A stretch of DNA of 64,000 bases from Eleusine coracana subsp. coracana. Taxonomy: Eukaryota; Streptophyta; Magnoliopsida; Poales; Poaceae. A program made the translations under genes and the position numbers. This document shows positions 20,217-31,154 of the stretch, piece by piece (positions within the stretch are counted from its first letter, which is position 1; every line of letters starts with the position of its first letter). The notes under the pieces were generated by a model that did not search any database, was not told where the DNA came from, and was given only the letters and a program-made list of their open reading frames with translations. Location: assembly GCA_032690845.1 (NCBI GenBank), contig CM064417.1:24511110-24575109 (forward strand), in the 5' to 3' direction.

Positions 20217-22534
20217 ATGGCAGGTGCAGGTGATCAGGACAAGGGAAAAGGGAAGATGATAGAGAAGCCCAGAGTAAAGAAGAGGAGTAGACTAGACCTA
20301 GAGTCAGAGAAAGCCAGACGGGTGGCCAGACACTCAGATGCTTAGAGACTTCCCGTAGGACACCAGGGACACAGGTGATACCCAGGGTCTAAGGAGGAGT
20401 ACTAGGATGAGGACACCAGCATTGGCCACAGGAGTTGTACCAGCACCTTGGTCGTAGCGTACTCCGGCTTCTCGTCAGGAGAGGTTGTCGAGACCTGCGG
20501 AGCAGGGATCCTCCAGGCAGCAGGAGGAGTCTGAGCAGGAGTCAGAGGAGGACACTGAGTCAGAGTCCGAGGAGTCTGAGGAGTTTGAGGAGGAGCTAGA
20601 GCAGCCAACGTAGACAGGACCCCAGAGGTCAGCTCACCAGGCAGGAGACCTGCAGTGCACTTGTGAGGTATGCACTAGGAGGCTGCAGAGACTTGTAGTC
20701 GTAGCTCGAGAGGGAGACATACTTAAGGTTCCTACCAAGGACCTTAAGATGAGTCGTCTCGTCCCCTTAGAGCAGTGGGTTCCAGTCCCTAGGGACCCTG
20801 CTGGAGGAGAGAGGTACTGGACCAGTCTTCAGAGGAGGATCAATGAGGGCTTGAGACGCTATCTTGTCAAGAATGGCAAGTCTGGACTGTTTGTGCCATA
20901 GTAGTACATGACGTACCAAGCTATAAGGATAGCCACAGGCACGGATATGGAGCAGTACTTCATGTACTTGCCTGGACTAGCAGAGTTGGTCATCGGTCCT
21001 TACAGGTTCAGAGAGGACACTGGAGTTCTATGCTACACCTCAGAGGAGAGCCCCAGCGCTTGACCAGGGAGGATCTTATAGCAGCACTAGGACTTCTAGC
21101 TTCAGATTTTCAGCTGTACAGGAGTGTCTACAGGACTTCCGCTCCACCCCGCAGACCACAGGGAGGGACTCTACCTCCAAACGACTTGGTGTCAGTAGCC
21201 TTTCACCACCACACACTCCAGGGTTTGACAGATGCCCTGCTAGGCTTACAGCAGAGGGGAAGGTGGTTATAGCGATAGTCACAAGGACTATCATTACACG
21301 GTCAGGGTACAGAGAGGAGTTCACACTTCTACACCAATGGGCAGTAGCAGTGATTCTGAGCAGACAACACTTTGACCTGGCAGACTTATTCATTGCTGAG
21401 AAGGAGAAGGTGATTTCTGAGAGAGCCAAAGGACGTCATATAGTGTACGGACCGTATATTTGCTATCTTTTGAGGAGACTAGGGCTTGTGACTAAGGAGC
21501 AGTACGACGCTTTCCCTCAGGTGACCACTAGCTACGCACCTCGAGTCCCCAGGGGATCGCAATCAGCCTCCAGCCAACAGACGAGAGAGGAGTCACCGCC
21601 AGTTACTCACGAGCAGGCAGCTCATCCAGAGACGGTGGTTCCTGAGTCAGCCAGCACTGGAGCACCACCCCAGCCAGCAGTTTCAGACACAGATCACACA
21701 GCCTCCATAACAGCACTTACAGGACGCCTGGGTGACTTCATCTAGAGCTCAGCTGAGGAGAGACGTCAGATTATGGAGGTGATCAGAGGTGAGGCAGAGC
21801 TCCAGAGATAGCAGATGGCACTGGTGACCACACTGATGACACAAATGGCAGAGTTCACTCCGAGACAGGCTAGTCAGCAGCCAGAACCTTCTACTCTTCC
21901 ACAGTTTCAGTTGTTGCCGATACAGCCAGGACCCTTCACTGCCATGATGACAGCCCAATCCAGTGGTATGTCATCACACTCAGGGGTGTTACCGACAGGG
22001 GGAGCCGGACAGACTTTCTCACCAACTCAGTTCTCCCTCGTGTCCGCTTTCTCAGTATCTGCGTTGTTTACTTCACCGACACACTCTTCCACTTCGTAGA
22101 TGGCAGGACCCTCCCTCCACCAGCAGTTGCCAGCCAGGAGTCTGACCTTCTCGGATGTTGTACACACCACACAGGCAGCTCCACAGACAGAGACTCTCCT
22201 AGTGTCAGCTACAACTCTACCTTCATCTGCTACGGACACTACTCTTGTCACATCTCAGGTAACAGAGGATCTTGTCCAAGGAGGCTTCACTCAGGAGGAC
22301 GTGGCTGATCTCACTCTTCTCCAGGCTTCAGTTGCACATGAGACAGCCACGGTCCCACCAGTAGGACAGGACAAAGGATCTGAGTCAGCAGTTGACCTTG
22401 AGTACTTTGAGCAGCTCGACGCTCAGGTAACACAGGCTCAAGCAGAGCAGCAAATTCCAACATAGGAGCAGCCCAGAGTAGAGCCCGCAGAGGACGTCGC
22501 TGCACCACCACCTCCTTCGACCTCGAACGTTTAG
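20217..22534 (+). pseudogene. Extra ORF of the SIRE-like element
   Basis: Starts MAGAGDQDKGKGKMIEKPRV, followed by an acidic Ser/Glu stretch (about 20,520-20,600), a Cys-pair segment (CTCEVCTRR, about 20,655) and a globular-looking region (20,730-21,500, with EQWVPVPRDPAGGERYW and LLRRLGLVTKEQYDAFPQV). A Gln/Pro/Thr-rich tail follows. I do not recognise a named domain. Position downstream of gag with no pol suggests the additional 3' ORF seen in some SIRE-group elements; its role is unknown. Frameshifts lie near 20,410, 21,030 and 21,265. Other in-frame stops are TAG at 20,343, 20,403, 20,455, 20,611, 20,899, 20,902, 21,743, 21,809, 22,097 and 22,463, plus one TGA at 20,376. Confidence 0.6.
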
Positions 22535-22579
22535 TTGTTCTCTTTGTGTGATCCTATCGATCAAGAGAAGTAGCATGTA

Positions 22580-22592
22580 TCTAGGGGGAGCA
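22580..22592 (+). other. Polypurine-tract-like site
   Basis: TCTAGGGGGAGC lies about 45 bp after the last coding segment, as a 3' polypurine tract would. A complete 3' LTR is not evident; the following DNA is interrupted by a MITE. Confidence 0.4.
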
Positions 22593-22756
22593 TACATGTA
22601 CACTGGTTTTGAGAGTTAGATACATTTGAATCTTATTTTGCTATATTTATCAATGTTCATGGATTTTGATTAGTCATGTTTTTCATTCGCTTGTGTTTCA
22701 CTCATCTTGATCTCACTTGGTTTATTTTCATACGTATTGCTTTGTCTTTCTTTTTT

Positions 22757-23287
22757 GGGTTAATTGCAAAAAACCACCCCATAATTTACTTGGAGTTTGA
22801 TATTCCCACCATAAGTCATTTTGTTGCAAATCCTCACCCACCCAATAAGTTTTGTTGCAAAAACCACCCCAATATACACATGTTGATTTTTTACAACATA
22901 TTTTTGTTTATTTGAAGTATCAAATGATGTCCTTATCAAACATACAAAAATTTAAAAGTATAATCTTCATATTGTTTTATAGATAATATATAACAAAAAT
23001 ATCAAAAATTTCAAACTGGGTTTCATAAAATTTAAAATTTAAATACATTTTCATGAAAACAAGAGGAATTATACATTAAAAATCTTTAACAACGTTAAAC
23101 TTATTTTACTTAATTTATTTTTAAATTTATATCAATAAAAACATATAAAATCATCAATCAAACATATATCAACTAGGATGGTTTTTGCAACTAAACTTAT
23201 CAGATGGTGAGAATTTACAACAAAAACATTAATGTGTGGGAATATCAAACTTGAAATAACTTATGAGGTGGTTTGTGCAATTATCCC
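22757..23287. mobile_element. 531-bp MULE-type MITE with long terminal inverted repeats
   Basis: The left end (GGGTTAATTGCAAAAAACCA) and the complement of the right end (GGGATAATTGCACAAACCAC) stay alignable for over 100 bp, including TTTGATATTCCCAC and GTTGCAAAAACCA. A perfect 9-bp target-site duplication, TTCTTTTTT, flanks it (22,748-22,756 and 23,288-23,296), the length used by MULEs. The interior is AT-rich and noncoding. Confidence 0.92.
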
Positions 23288-23296
23288 TTCTTTTTT

Positions 23297-24136
23297 CTTA
23301 TCCCTATATGTCTGTGTATGATTTCATGATGATGATTGCTTGCTCTTAATTCCTACTTAGTACTTTGCACGTGCGACACGCACATGCTATCTGTTTATCA
23401 AAATATTTAATAAAGATACGTGTTATCCATTCCAAACACATATGGTAAACAACACTTAGATAGTTCACTTCATCTCGGTACGCAACACATATTCAATGGG
23501 TTTCTGCAAGCGAAATTATGACATCTAAGCATCTCTTGCTCAAGTGTTAAAACCAAAAGAAACCTGTGCAGGGTCTATTCAAACTAATTAAAGAAAGGAG
23601 CAAAAAAACTAATTACTATGTACTGTTCAGAATACAGCAGATCCCCAAGCAGACTTCAAGTTTCTGTAGCATATCATAACATAAAAACTTGTTCAGAATT
23701 CAAGATTTGTTTTCCATTTTCTAATGTACTACTATATTAAAAAAACATTTCAGCAAGCTAAGCACCCCCCCCCTCCCCACCCCTTTTTCCAAACAGTAAG
23801 CCCTCATATTTGGCATGGATCCTTATGATTTTCAGAACCATGGTCTCAGTATTACACATGGATTTGTAAATACTCAAAATTATATACTGACAATTGATAG
23901 TAAAGAGGACATCAGATCAAGCTGAGATGAAAACTAAGACACAATGGTTTCTTTTGTAAAGAGATGGTGAGGATTCTTACATGGAATTATCATGGAGGGT
24001 TCTGATGCCTTGCAAGCCTGGAGTGCTAAATTACATTTCTCGCAAATCCACATCGCTCCTATGTCCCAGAGTTTCCAAACTGCAAGGGGTTTTACATTTA
24101 TGTCAGAAGGAAAAAGACAATCAGCTCCCCTCTCAA
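23297..24136. other. Region downstream of the PPR fragment
   Basis: Mostly AT-rich. A C-rich run (CACCCCCCCCCTCCCCACCCC) lies near 23,763. A minus-strand frame of about 70 codons is open just past the PPR stop, but it has no PPR pattern and I treat it as chance. Confidence 0.4.
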
Positions 24137-25003
24137 TCAGCCACGTTTTAGAAAGTTTTGCATTGATCTTCTTGCATCAAATATTTTCCTGCATTCACAT
24201 AGAGCCGTAAGATACATGAAAAGTATATCTTTATCAATCATATGGCCTGAACGACACATTTCTTGAAATATTTTGACTGCATCATCTACTTTCCTCCCTT
24301 CACTCTGGGTGAGGTACATTATCAGGTGGTTGTAAGTAGTCTTGTCTGGCAGAAAGCCATCCTGCTTCATGTCATAGAATGTCTGCAAGGCCTTTTCAGA
24401 CAGATCAGCATTACCGTACTGACATACCATGACATTCCATGTGTCCACGGTTGGGGAACACCCAGTCCTCAACATTTCTTTGTAAAGGTACCGCATGTGC
24501 TTGAAATCCTTAGCAGAGCCAGCAAGCTTCATAGCAGTATTGTATGTTTTTGTTGTTGGCATGCAGTAATACCGAACCCATGAGAAAAATTGCAAAGCAG
24601 CACGATTATTTCTTTTGCAACGCTTCAAAACGGCGTCAACAAGGCTTGGACCAAAATGGACTGATCTCATCTCTAGTGCCTGTTGCAATGAACCCCAATC
24701 ATCAGAAGATGAAAGAATCCGATATATTTCTTCAACATCTTCATCACTGTAGTCCTGTTGTTCTTTTTCTTTCTGATGTTGATCATTAGGAAGTGAGCAA
24801 CTGGAGGCCTTATCACTTTGATCTGATCGATGGCCGGTGAACTCCAATGCCGGTTCCTCAACTGGATTGGAATTGCATAATCCCTGAAACTTATCGACAT
24901 TGCCAACACTATGCAATGAACTGAATTGCAGATAAAAATGGTGACAGGCAACATGCCCGCGGATAGGGGCTCCGCATGCCCGTACCCGTGAGCAAAATCC
25001 CAT
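24137..25003 (-). pseudogene. Pentatricopeptide repeat (PPR) protein, truncated
   Basis: The ATG at 25003 begins MGFCSRVRACGAPIRGHVAC, an Arg-rich stretch without acidic residues that would suit a mitochondrial or plastid targeting peptide. After an acidic linker (DEDVEEIYRILSSSDDWGSL) come PPR-like helix pairs: TTKTYNTAMKLAGSAKDFKH, PTVDTWNVMVCQYGNADLSE, DKTTYNHLIMYLTQSEGRKV, and a fourth ending CRKIFDARRSMQNF. The frame stops at 24137 inside or just after the fourth unit. That is about 289 codons and four repeats, whereas family members usually have more. PPR proteins bind organellar RNA. The clean N-terminal 289 codons suggest a host gene piece that lost its 3' part or was copied into the region. 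It could be a short real gene, but this is less likely. Confidence 0.65.
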
Positions 25004-25451
25004 GGCCGCGCCCGCGCCCACCACCGTGTGCCTGCGAGCGTCGCGAAGCTTGGCGGAAGCAGCGCTCGAGGGTGGCGCGTCGCAGTCGCACGCCAGGGCG
25101 GTTGGGCGACGGCAGTGGCGCGTGAGGGCCACCCCAACCGTGGCGCGCATGGCAAACACGCCGCGGCAGCGAGTAAGGGCGGCTTGGCGACGGCGGCACG
25201 CGTGGAGTTCGGGCAGGCGACCGTGACATTGTCGCATGTGAGCCAGCTAGGCGGCGGCACACGTCGAGGCAAGCTGCCAAGATGGCATCACGCTCGGTAT
25301 GGCCGGGGCCACCAGCAAAGAGATCCGAAGGGAGGGACTGCCAGACCTGGCGGGGGGCCTAACGGGGGAAGTTGCGGCGGCGGCGGCAGCTGGATGGGAA
25401 GGAATGGGAGAGAAACTAAGTTTTTTTTTCAGCACGGGGAATTTTGAAAAA
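25004..25451 (-). other. GC-rich 5' flank of the PPR fragment
   Basis: GC-rich and open in several frames in both directions by composition. It could include 5' UTR or promoter sequence of the original gene. No TATA-like site stands out. Confidence 0.35.
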
Positions 25452-25940
25452 GAAAAATTATAAATACCCACTTGCATTTAAAGGTTTTCATACATTCACT
25501 CATAAATACTTTTGTTTCAGTCTAACACTTATAAGTTACACTTAACTTTTATATACACACTTGGCAACTTTGACCAGCTAATATAGCTTCTATTAGACCT
25601 CCAACATTGATCAAGATGTTTCACTTTAAAGTGATTATCATATAAACGAATGTAGCATCACCAAATTTTATCTGATTATCATCAATAGCGTGAAAATTTA
25701 TGCAAGATGCTATGAGATGTTGTGAGTAAAGTAAAAGGGTTAAATCTTTAATATTAAGATATTTGTATGATTCAACCAATATTATAAGTAACTTAGCTAT
25801 GATAGACTATTTAGAGCTGTATCAGTCAAAGTTGTTAAGAACTATGTGTGATTTGTACGTGGTAGACTGAAATAAAAGTATTTGTATGTGGGTATATGAA
25901 AACCTCCCTAACATATAAGTGGATTTTTGTAATTTTCCCA
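25452..25940. mobile_element. About 490-bp inverted-repeat element
   Basis: The left end (GAAAAATTATAAATACCCAC, then GGTTTTCATA, AAATACTTTTGTTTCAGTCT) matches the complement of the right end (GGGAAAATTACAAAAATCCA, GGTTTTCATA, AAATACTTTTATTTCAGTCT) over roughly 90 bp. The interior is AT-rich and noncoding. The flanks give only an imperfect 9-bp duplication (TTGAAAAAG versus TTCAAAAAC), so MULE-type MITE is the best guess. Confidence 0.75.
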
Positions 25941-25944
25941 TTCA

Positions 25945-26032
25945 AAAACTATTTTATGAGAGAAGCGTCCTTTAAGAATTCAACTTACGAAACCAACTTT
26001 CCCTATAACTATTTTTTGAGAGAAGCGTCCAT
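25945..26032. repeat. Short direct repeat, about 60 bp apart
   Basis: The segment AACTATTTT(A/T)TGAGAGAAGCGTCC occurs near 25,947 and again near 26,006. Confidence 0.7.
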
Positions 26033-26039
26033 TGAGAAA

Positions 26040-27700
26040 TATAATTAAACTGCTATAAGACTGATCGTACTCGTCGTACTCTAAATTCATCTTCTAAAAG
26101 AAATATTTTGTCCTAATCAGTAAGATTCTCTCCTCTATATCACGTTTTCCCGCACCCATTCATACTCTATATTCATCCTCTATCCCAACTAACACATATT
26201 ATATAATAAAATTTTTCAACTACTCACTAATAGGACCCACCCATCATTCTCTTTTCTATTCTATCCCAACCACCGGCGCGGGCCCAGGAGTGTTGCGTCG
26301 GCGTCCTGCAGGGTGGCCGCTATCCCTCTAGAAATGGCGGATGTCCTCACCTCGAGATATGTACCAGATGAATTAGAGTGCCCCGGTGCAGAGCAAAATC
26401 CGGTATCTGGCTCCTCCAGCATCGGAATCCGCACACCGGTGCGGATAGTCTAAAGCTTTGTATCAAGTAGCTCCTCTGGTATCAAAGAAAAAAGTAGCTT
26501 CTTCAAATTGGCATTCAACCATTAAGGATGCCTTTGGAATGGAGGAAAATCACAGGAATTTTAGAGGATTTGATTCCTGTGGAATTTTTTGTATTATCGC
26601 CGCAAAACTTGCTTCACTTCTCAAATTCATTTGTTATTAGAACATAAGTTTATCTTATTCAAAATTCGAGCATGACATCTGCCTCAATACCTAGGGGAGA
26701 AAATTGCACATGACTTAATTAAGCACTATTTCGAACTGTATTGAAACAAATTCAAGTAACCAATTTGTTTATCAGATAATGAAGTATGCACTTCTTTGTT
26801 TGTTTCCTCGATTAATAATAAAATTAAGATTTCAGTCGACTAAAAGTTTATACAGCTTTCAATCATCGCTTCAAGTTCATTAATAATTTTTTTTCTCTTC
26901 TTAATGTAATTCTATAAAAATAAATACTAGTAGAAATATAGTGCAACGTCAATACATTCTATAATTAGGGATAGAAAGGTTCAACAACATTCAATCGACT
27001 GAAAGGAAAATATGATAAAATTATATCTATATACTGGTTCAGTGTAAAATACATTGAAATCATGAAAAAAAAAGTTCCACAAACGTTCTAATGCAGATAT
27101 GAGATATATATCATGTGGGAGATCCAAAACAGCCATGCAAAAGAACAAATCATCTAAATCAGTTCATGCACAGCAAGATCAGATAAAAGGTAGGATGAAA
27201 CGGCATGGCAAATTTCTCTTTGCAAATATACTGGACTACTGAATAGTGCTAAGTATCAACATGTATTTAAAATTTCCTTGGCAGTATTAAGGAGGAAAAA
27301 CATAAGAGCTGCTCATCTGCACTTCTATAAGCAAATGGGACTGTTGTGCAAATTTCAGCATAGCACAAAATATTGGTGTTTTCCAAACAGAAAAAATAGG
27401 CAAAATCGAGAAAAACAGCAAACAGAAATCATTTGGTTATTTCAAACTCATTTGCCATTACACAGACAGGTTTGGCTGTCGAATGCACAAATAAGATATC
27501 CACAAAATAGTTCCCTCCCTAGAGAAAAAGGATATCATCTGTATTTGAGAGTAAATTAATGTAATTGGAAATAAGCTACAAGGCCCCGTTTTTTTTTTTT
27601 TTGAAACCCCGTTTGGGATAGCTATTGCAGGACACGCTTCTCTTTAAAACTGAATTCCCGAAGACGCAGCTGTAGACAAAATCGATACAAGAAAAATCTT
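26040..27700. other. AT-rich intergenic DNA
   Basis: No convincing gene. ATTCATCCTCTATCCCAACT-type sequence near 26,170-26,280 and GGAATTTTAGAGGATTTGATTCC near 26,550 resemble grass repeat vocabulary, but I found no element boundaries. A poly-T run lies at 27,589-27,601. Confidence 0.4.
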
Positions 27701-27798
27701 ACTGTTTGGCTCCCTCGATTTCCTTAGAAGCTGCGTCATCGTCGAAGGTGAAGGGCACGCCGGAGCTGCTTCGGGGGTGGGGGCGGAGGTGGCTCGCA

Positions 27799-27906
27799 AG
27801 CTCGCTTCTCCGCCTTGGGCCTCTTCTCTGCCGGGGCCTTCTCGACCTTCTTCGTCGCCGGCTCCTCCTCCGTAGGCTTCTTTGCTGGGAGCTCTCCTGC
27901 CGACAT
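27799..27906 (-). pseudogene. Histone H2B N-terminal tail fragment
   Basis: From an ATG at 27906 the minus strand encodes about 35 residues containing AKKPTEEEPATKKVEKAPA followed by EKRPKAEKR. This is the Lys/Ala/Pro/Glu pattern of the plant H2B N-terminal tail (AKKPAEEEPA...EKAPAGKKPKAEKR type). The match ends after AEKR, then runs into Pro-rich sequence; the histone fold is absent. H2B packages nuclear DNA; this piece cannot. It sits in a GC-rich island (27,700-28,110) next to hAT-like sequence, so capture by a transposon is plausible. A chance Lys-rich low-complexity frame is the alternative. Confidence 0.6.
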
Positions 27907-28109
27907 CGGAGTCGCTCCCGCTGGACCCGCTCGCCGGAGTCAGGGGTGGGGCTAGGGGCGGGCGACAGAGGCCCGAGGTCCGGAGGGGCTAGGGGCGGAC
28001 GACGGGTGCGGAGGCAACGCTCCTCTACGGGGTCCAGGCGGAGGAGGTGCTCCATTCTGGGGTCGCGCGCAGCTCTCCGTGGAGGAGGAATCGACTGCCT
28101 CTGTCAGTA

Positions 28110-28325
28110 TCCAGGCGTAGTCCTGGGACTCGGGGCCGTGCTGGGCCGGCACGGCACGGGTCCGTCGTGCTTCGGGCCGTCCCGTGCCGTGCCCATGGCG
28201 GCACACCGTGCTCAGTCGGACCGTGCCGGCCGGCATGGCATGGGAAAACCATGGCCCAAGCACCGCACGCGGCACGACAGTCCGCGTTCGTGCCGGGCCA
28301 AGCACGGGTACGACCCAGTTTTTAT
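28110..28325. mobile_element. hAT-like GC-rich subterminal sequence
   Basis: Dense GGGCCGTGC, GCCGGCACGG and CGTGCCGGGCC motifs like those at the ends of the 6.93-kb element. No paired end or target duplication was found, so it is probably one end of a disrupted element. DNA from 28,326 to 28,491 is AT-rich. Confidence 0.4.
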
Positions 28326-28499
28326 AAATGCTACTGTTTCTCTTTCTTTTATCTATTAAAATATTTTGAATTTTGAATTGATTGATTGTCCCAAAACAAT
28401 CCTAACCTATAAAAATTATGATAACTTTTTTGAATGTATTTGCATCAAAGTATGTTCAAATAATATTTAATAAGATATGAGTTCATGAGATGTTGAGAG

Positions 28500-29727
28500 C
28501 TGGCATAACCGTTCGAACCGATATAACCGGCCGAGCACGGTTTACCGACTAACCGGTTAATCGGTATAACCGACCGGTTAGCCGGACAAAATTTGATTTT
28601 GGTGGCACACGGTTGGGGACCGGTTAACTGGTCGGTTAAGCCGGTATAACCGGCCGGTTAACCGGTAGTAGTCACCAACTCGGCCTATGTAAAAAATAAA
28701 AATTGATCCAAAAAATAGGAAAAAATTATACATGAGATTAATTAAATATTGAGCATAATATTAAACATCAATACATAAAACATTGACTTCATACAACATA
28801 CCACAACTATATTATGCTATACAAAACATCGACATATAGTTGTACATAAATAATTATACAATGGTTTTCTACAAATATAGTTGTTGGATACATAACATTC
28901 AAATAATTACACTCACACCCATTGACACGAGTAGCATGCAATTTGTTACTTTAACATTAGAATAAATTATAATATGCTAGATATTTAGTACTTTTTTTTC
29001 CTTTCTAAATTATCTATGTTTTAAAGGATAAGCTATACATGGCTACCTAAATTACCTACCATATTACCTACCTAAATTTCATATCTAAATTACCTGAAAA
29101 AAAGAAGAAAAAAAACCAAAATTTACCTCTGTGCGCGGCTAACCGGACCCCGCCGACGATTAACCGCTCCTTCCTCCCGGTTAACGGACCTCCCAGGCCG
29201 GCTAACCGCTCACGCTGCCGGCTAGCCGGGGGAGTCGACGCCCACCACCAGCAACGGCTAACCGGCTCGCTCGGTCGGTTAATCGACTTCCCTGTCCGGC
29301 TAACCGGACTGGCCGGCCGGCTAGTCGTTCCGGTGGACAAACGGACGCCCGACGGCTCCACGACGTAGATCAACGGCAAGACGTTGGAGGCAGCTCAAGG
29401 AGGGAGGCAGACACGGGCAGGACGGAGGAAGAAGCATCGATGTGGCCTCGGTGAGCGAATAAAGTTCGGTTTTATATTTTTTTTCCTTTATTTTCTTTAC
29501 ATAATTTTTTCCTCTATCAAAACTCATGATTTTGATTCCATTTCTTCACCATAAATCTTTATAGCTCTTCTTGTTTTTTTACAAAATATTCAATTCAAAA
29601 TTTTTCAATTTTTCAAAAATAATAAACCCGAACCGGGGGTTAATTGACCGGCAGGGATAACCGGCCTGGACCGGTTAGTCGGTTAACCGGGTTAACCAGT
29701 CGGTTAATCCCGGTTATGTTAACCCTA
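28500..29727. mobile_element. 1.2-kb non-autonomous hAT element with AACCGG-rich subterminal arrays
   Basis: A perfect 8-bp target duplication GTTGAGAG flanks the element (28,492-28,499 and 29,728-29,735). The left end (CTGGCATAACC) and the complement of the right end (TAGGGTTAACATAACC) are imperfect inverted repeats. GGTTAACCGG and ATAACCGGCCGG variants crowd 28,500-28,675, 29,140-29,310 and 29,620-29,720, like transposase-binding subterminal repeats of hAT elements. No transposase ORF is present. The rest is AT-rich, with a GC-rich block at 29,130-29,420. Confidence 0.85.
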
Positions 29728-29941
29728 GTTGAGAGATAGCATAGGGAAAACTAAACTCACATAGATATAGACATCTAAAAAAATTATATACAAAAATTAT
29801 ATGCATAAAGACATGTAAGTTATTAGTGTACATGAAAAACTCAATTCAAAATTAGTTTTTAGTAATGATTTACAAAAAATAGAAGATAATGTTGAACAAT
29901 ATACTTAAAGTAAATTGAACAATCGTTTCAAAACTTAAGTA

Positions 29942-30983
29942 CACTACAACAATTATAAAGTGTCATCGTGATAGAGAATAATTTTAGAAGATTATAGTAA
30001 AAAACCTCAACACATTTGGACTATGTATGCGGAGTTTAAACAGATTTGAATTTAAAATTCTGAATCAAAATAAAAAATGAAGCAAGGTGGAAGAACTACA
30101 TCGTGCCATTTGGGGCCGCTGTACCGCGTTGGCCGTGCAGGCCGCACCCGCTTCGTCGCGAGCTGCCGCTGGGGGAGGAAGATGCTCCGGTGAGGAGGGA
30201 CGTCCTCCTCTACGTTGCCATCTCCAGCGCCAACGCACCACAATCATCTCCGCCACCGTATAGTGTAGTTAGGAAAGGAAGAGAAGAGGAAATGAGCTAG
30301 GGTTTGGAAGAGGACTCGACTGGCGCTGGTTTTATTCCCTGCAGGCTGCACACGAGGTCGAGGACACAGCAGGCCGTGTAGGCCGGCCCAACATCAGACA
30401 ATTTCTGTTTTTCTTTTTAGAAAAAAGATTTTAACTTTCTGTTTGTCATTTTGGTATCTCTGAAAATATGTTGATTATTTGACTTCAATTTTTTTGCGAG
30501 CATGTAACATGTACACTCCGACTCTCATTAGTTTTTTTTTTAATTTTTGGCTAACTTTTATCCATGCGTGTGTCGATGAAAAGGTTATTTAACAATAATT
30601 CACATTTATCAGAAATTACATTTTTTTTCATTTTTAAATAAAAAGATATGTGAGTCCTGTGTGACACATGGTTGTATGGCCAGTCATGACAAGTGGGCCA
30701 TGTGTGGCTACATGGTTGTTATAAAATAAAGAAAAATTTTTAATGACAATTCATGTTTGTCATAAATTTTGTGATGCTTATTATTTATAAAACATGACAT
30801 TTTTATTCGCCATAATATACAGATGTGTTTATTTATGACGATTTTATAGTCAGAGTGACGAATCTTTGTCTTTGTCATAAAACAAGCTGCTTCTTTAAAA
30901 ACGTCATAAATCATACTGAGTTTATGACGAACCAGTATATTGTCATGAGAATTTCGTCATAAAAGACCATAATTGTTGTAGTG
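29942..30983. mobile_element. CACTA-like non-autonomous element
   Basis: Begins CACTACAACAATTATA (29,942) and ends with the near-exact complement of that sequence (ATAATTGTTGTAGTG, ending 30,983). Inside the right end are repeated GACGAA/CGTCATAAA motifs as in CACTA subterminal regions. The 3-bp flanks (GTA and TGA) do not match, so the target duplication is missing or mutated. A GC-rich island at 30,100-30,400 could be an acquired fragment; I do not recognise it. Confidence 0.65.
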
Positions 30984-31154
30984 TGATGATGGGCTGTTGA
31001 AACTTTGTTGTGGCAGAGAGTTGTATAGGTCCCCCACTCCAGCTTGATACAACTCCCATAATGTCTAATTCTTTCATGATGTTTCTTAACATTGAAAGCT
31101 AAGTCACTTTTTTTTTGTAGTACGAGACCTTTTCTCTTCATGAATTTCAATAGA

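Noticed and set aside
20217..22534. TAG recoding or stop-codon readthrough as an expression strategy
   Set aside because: Frameshifts also break the ORF, and C-to-T decay explains the stops without a special mechanism. Intact relatives would settle it.
23930..24136. Minus-strand frame of about 70 codons after the PPR stop
   Set aside because: No PPR pattern or homolog I recognise; length is plausible by chance.
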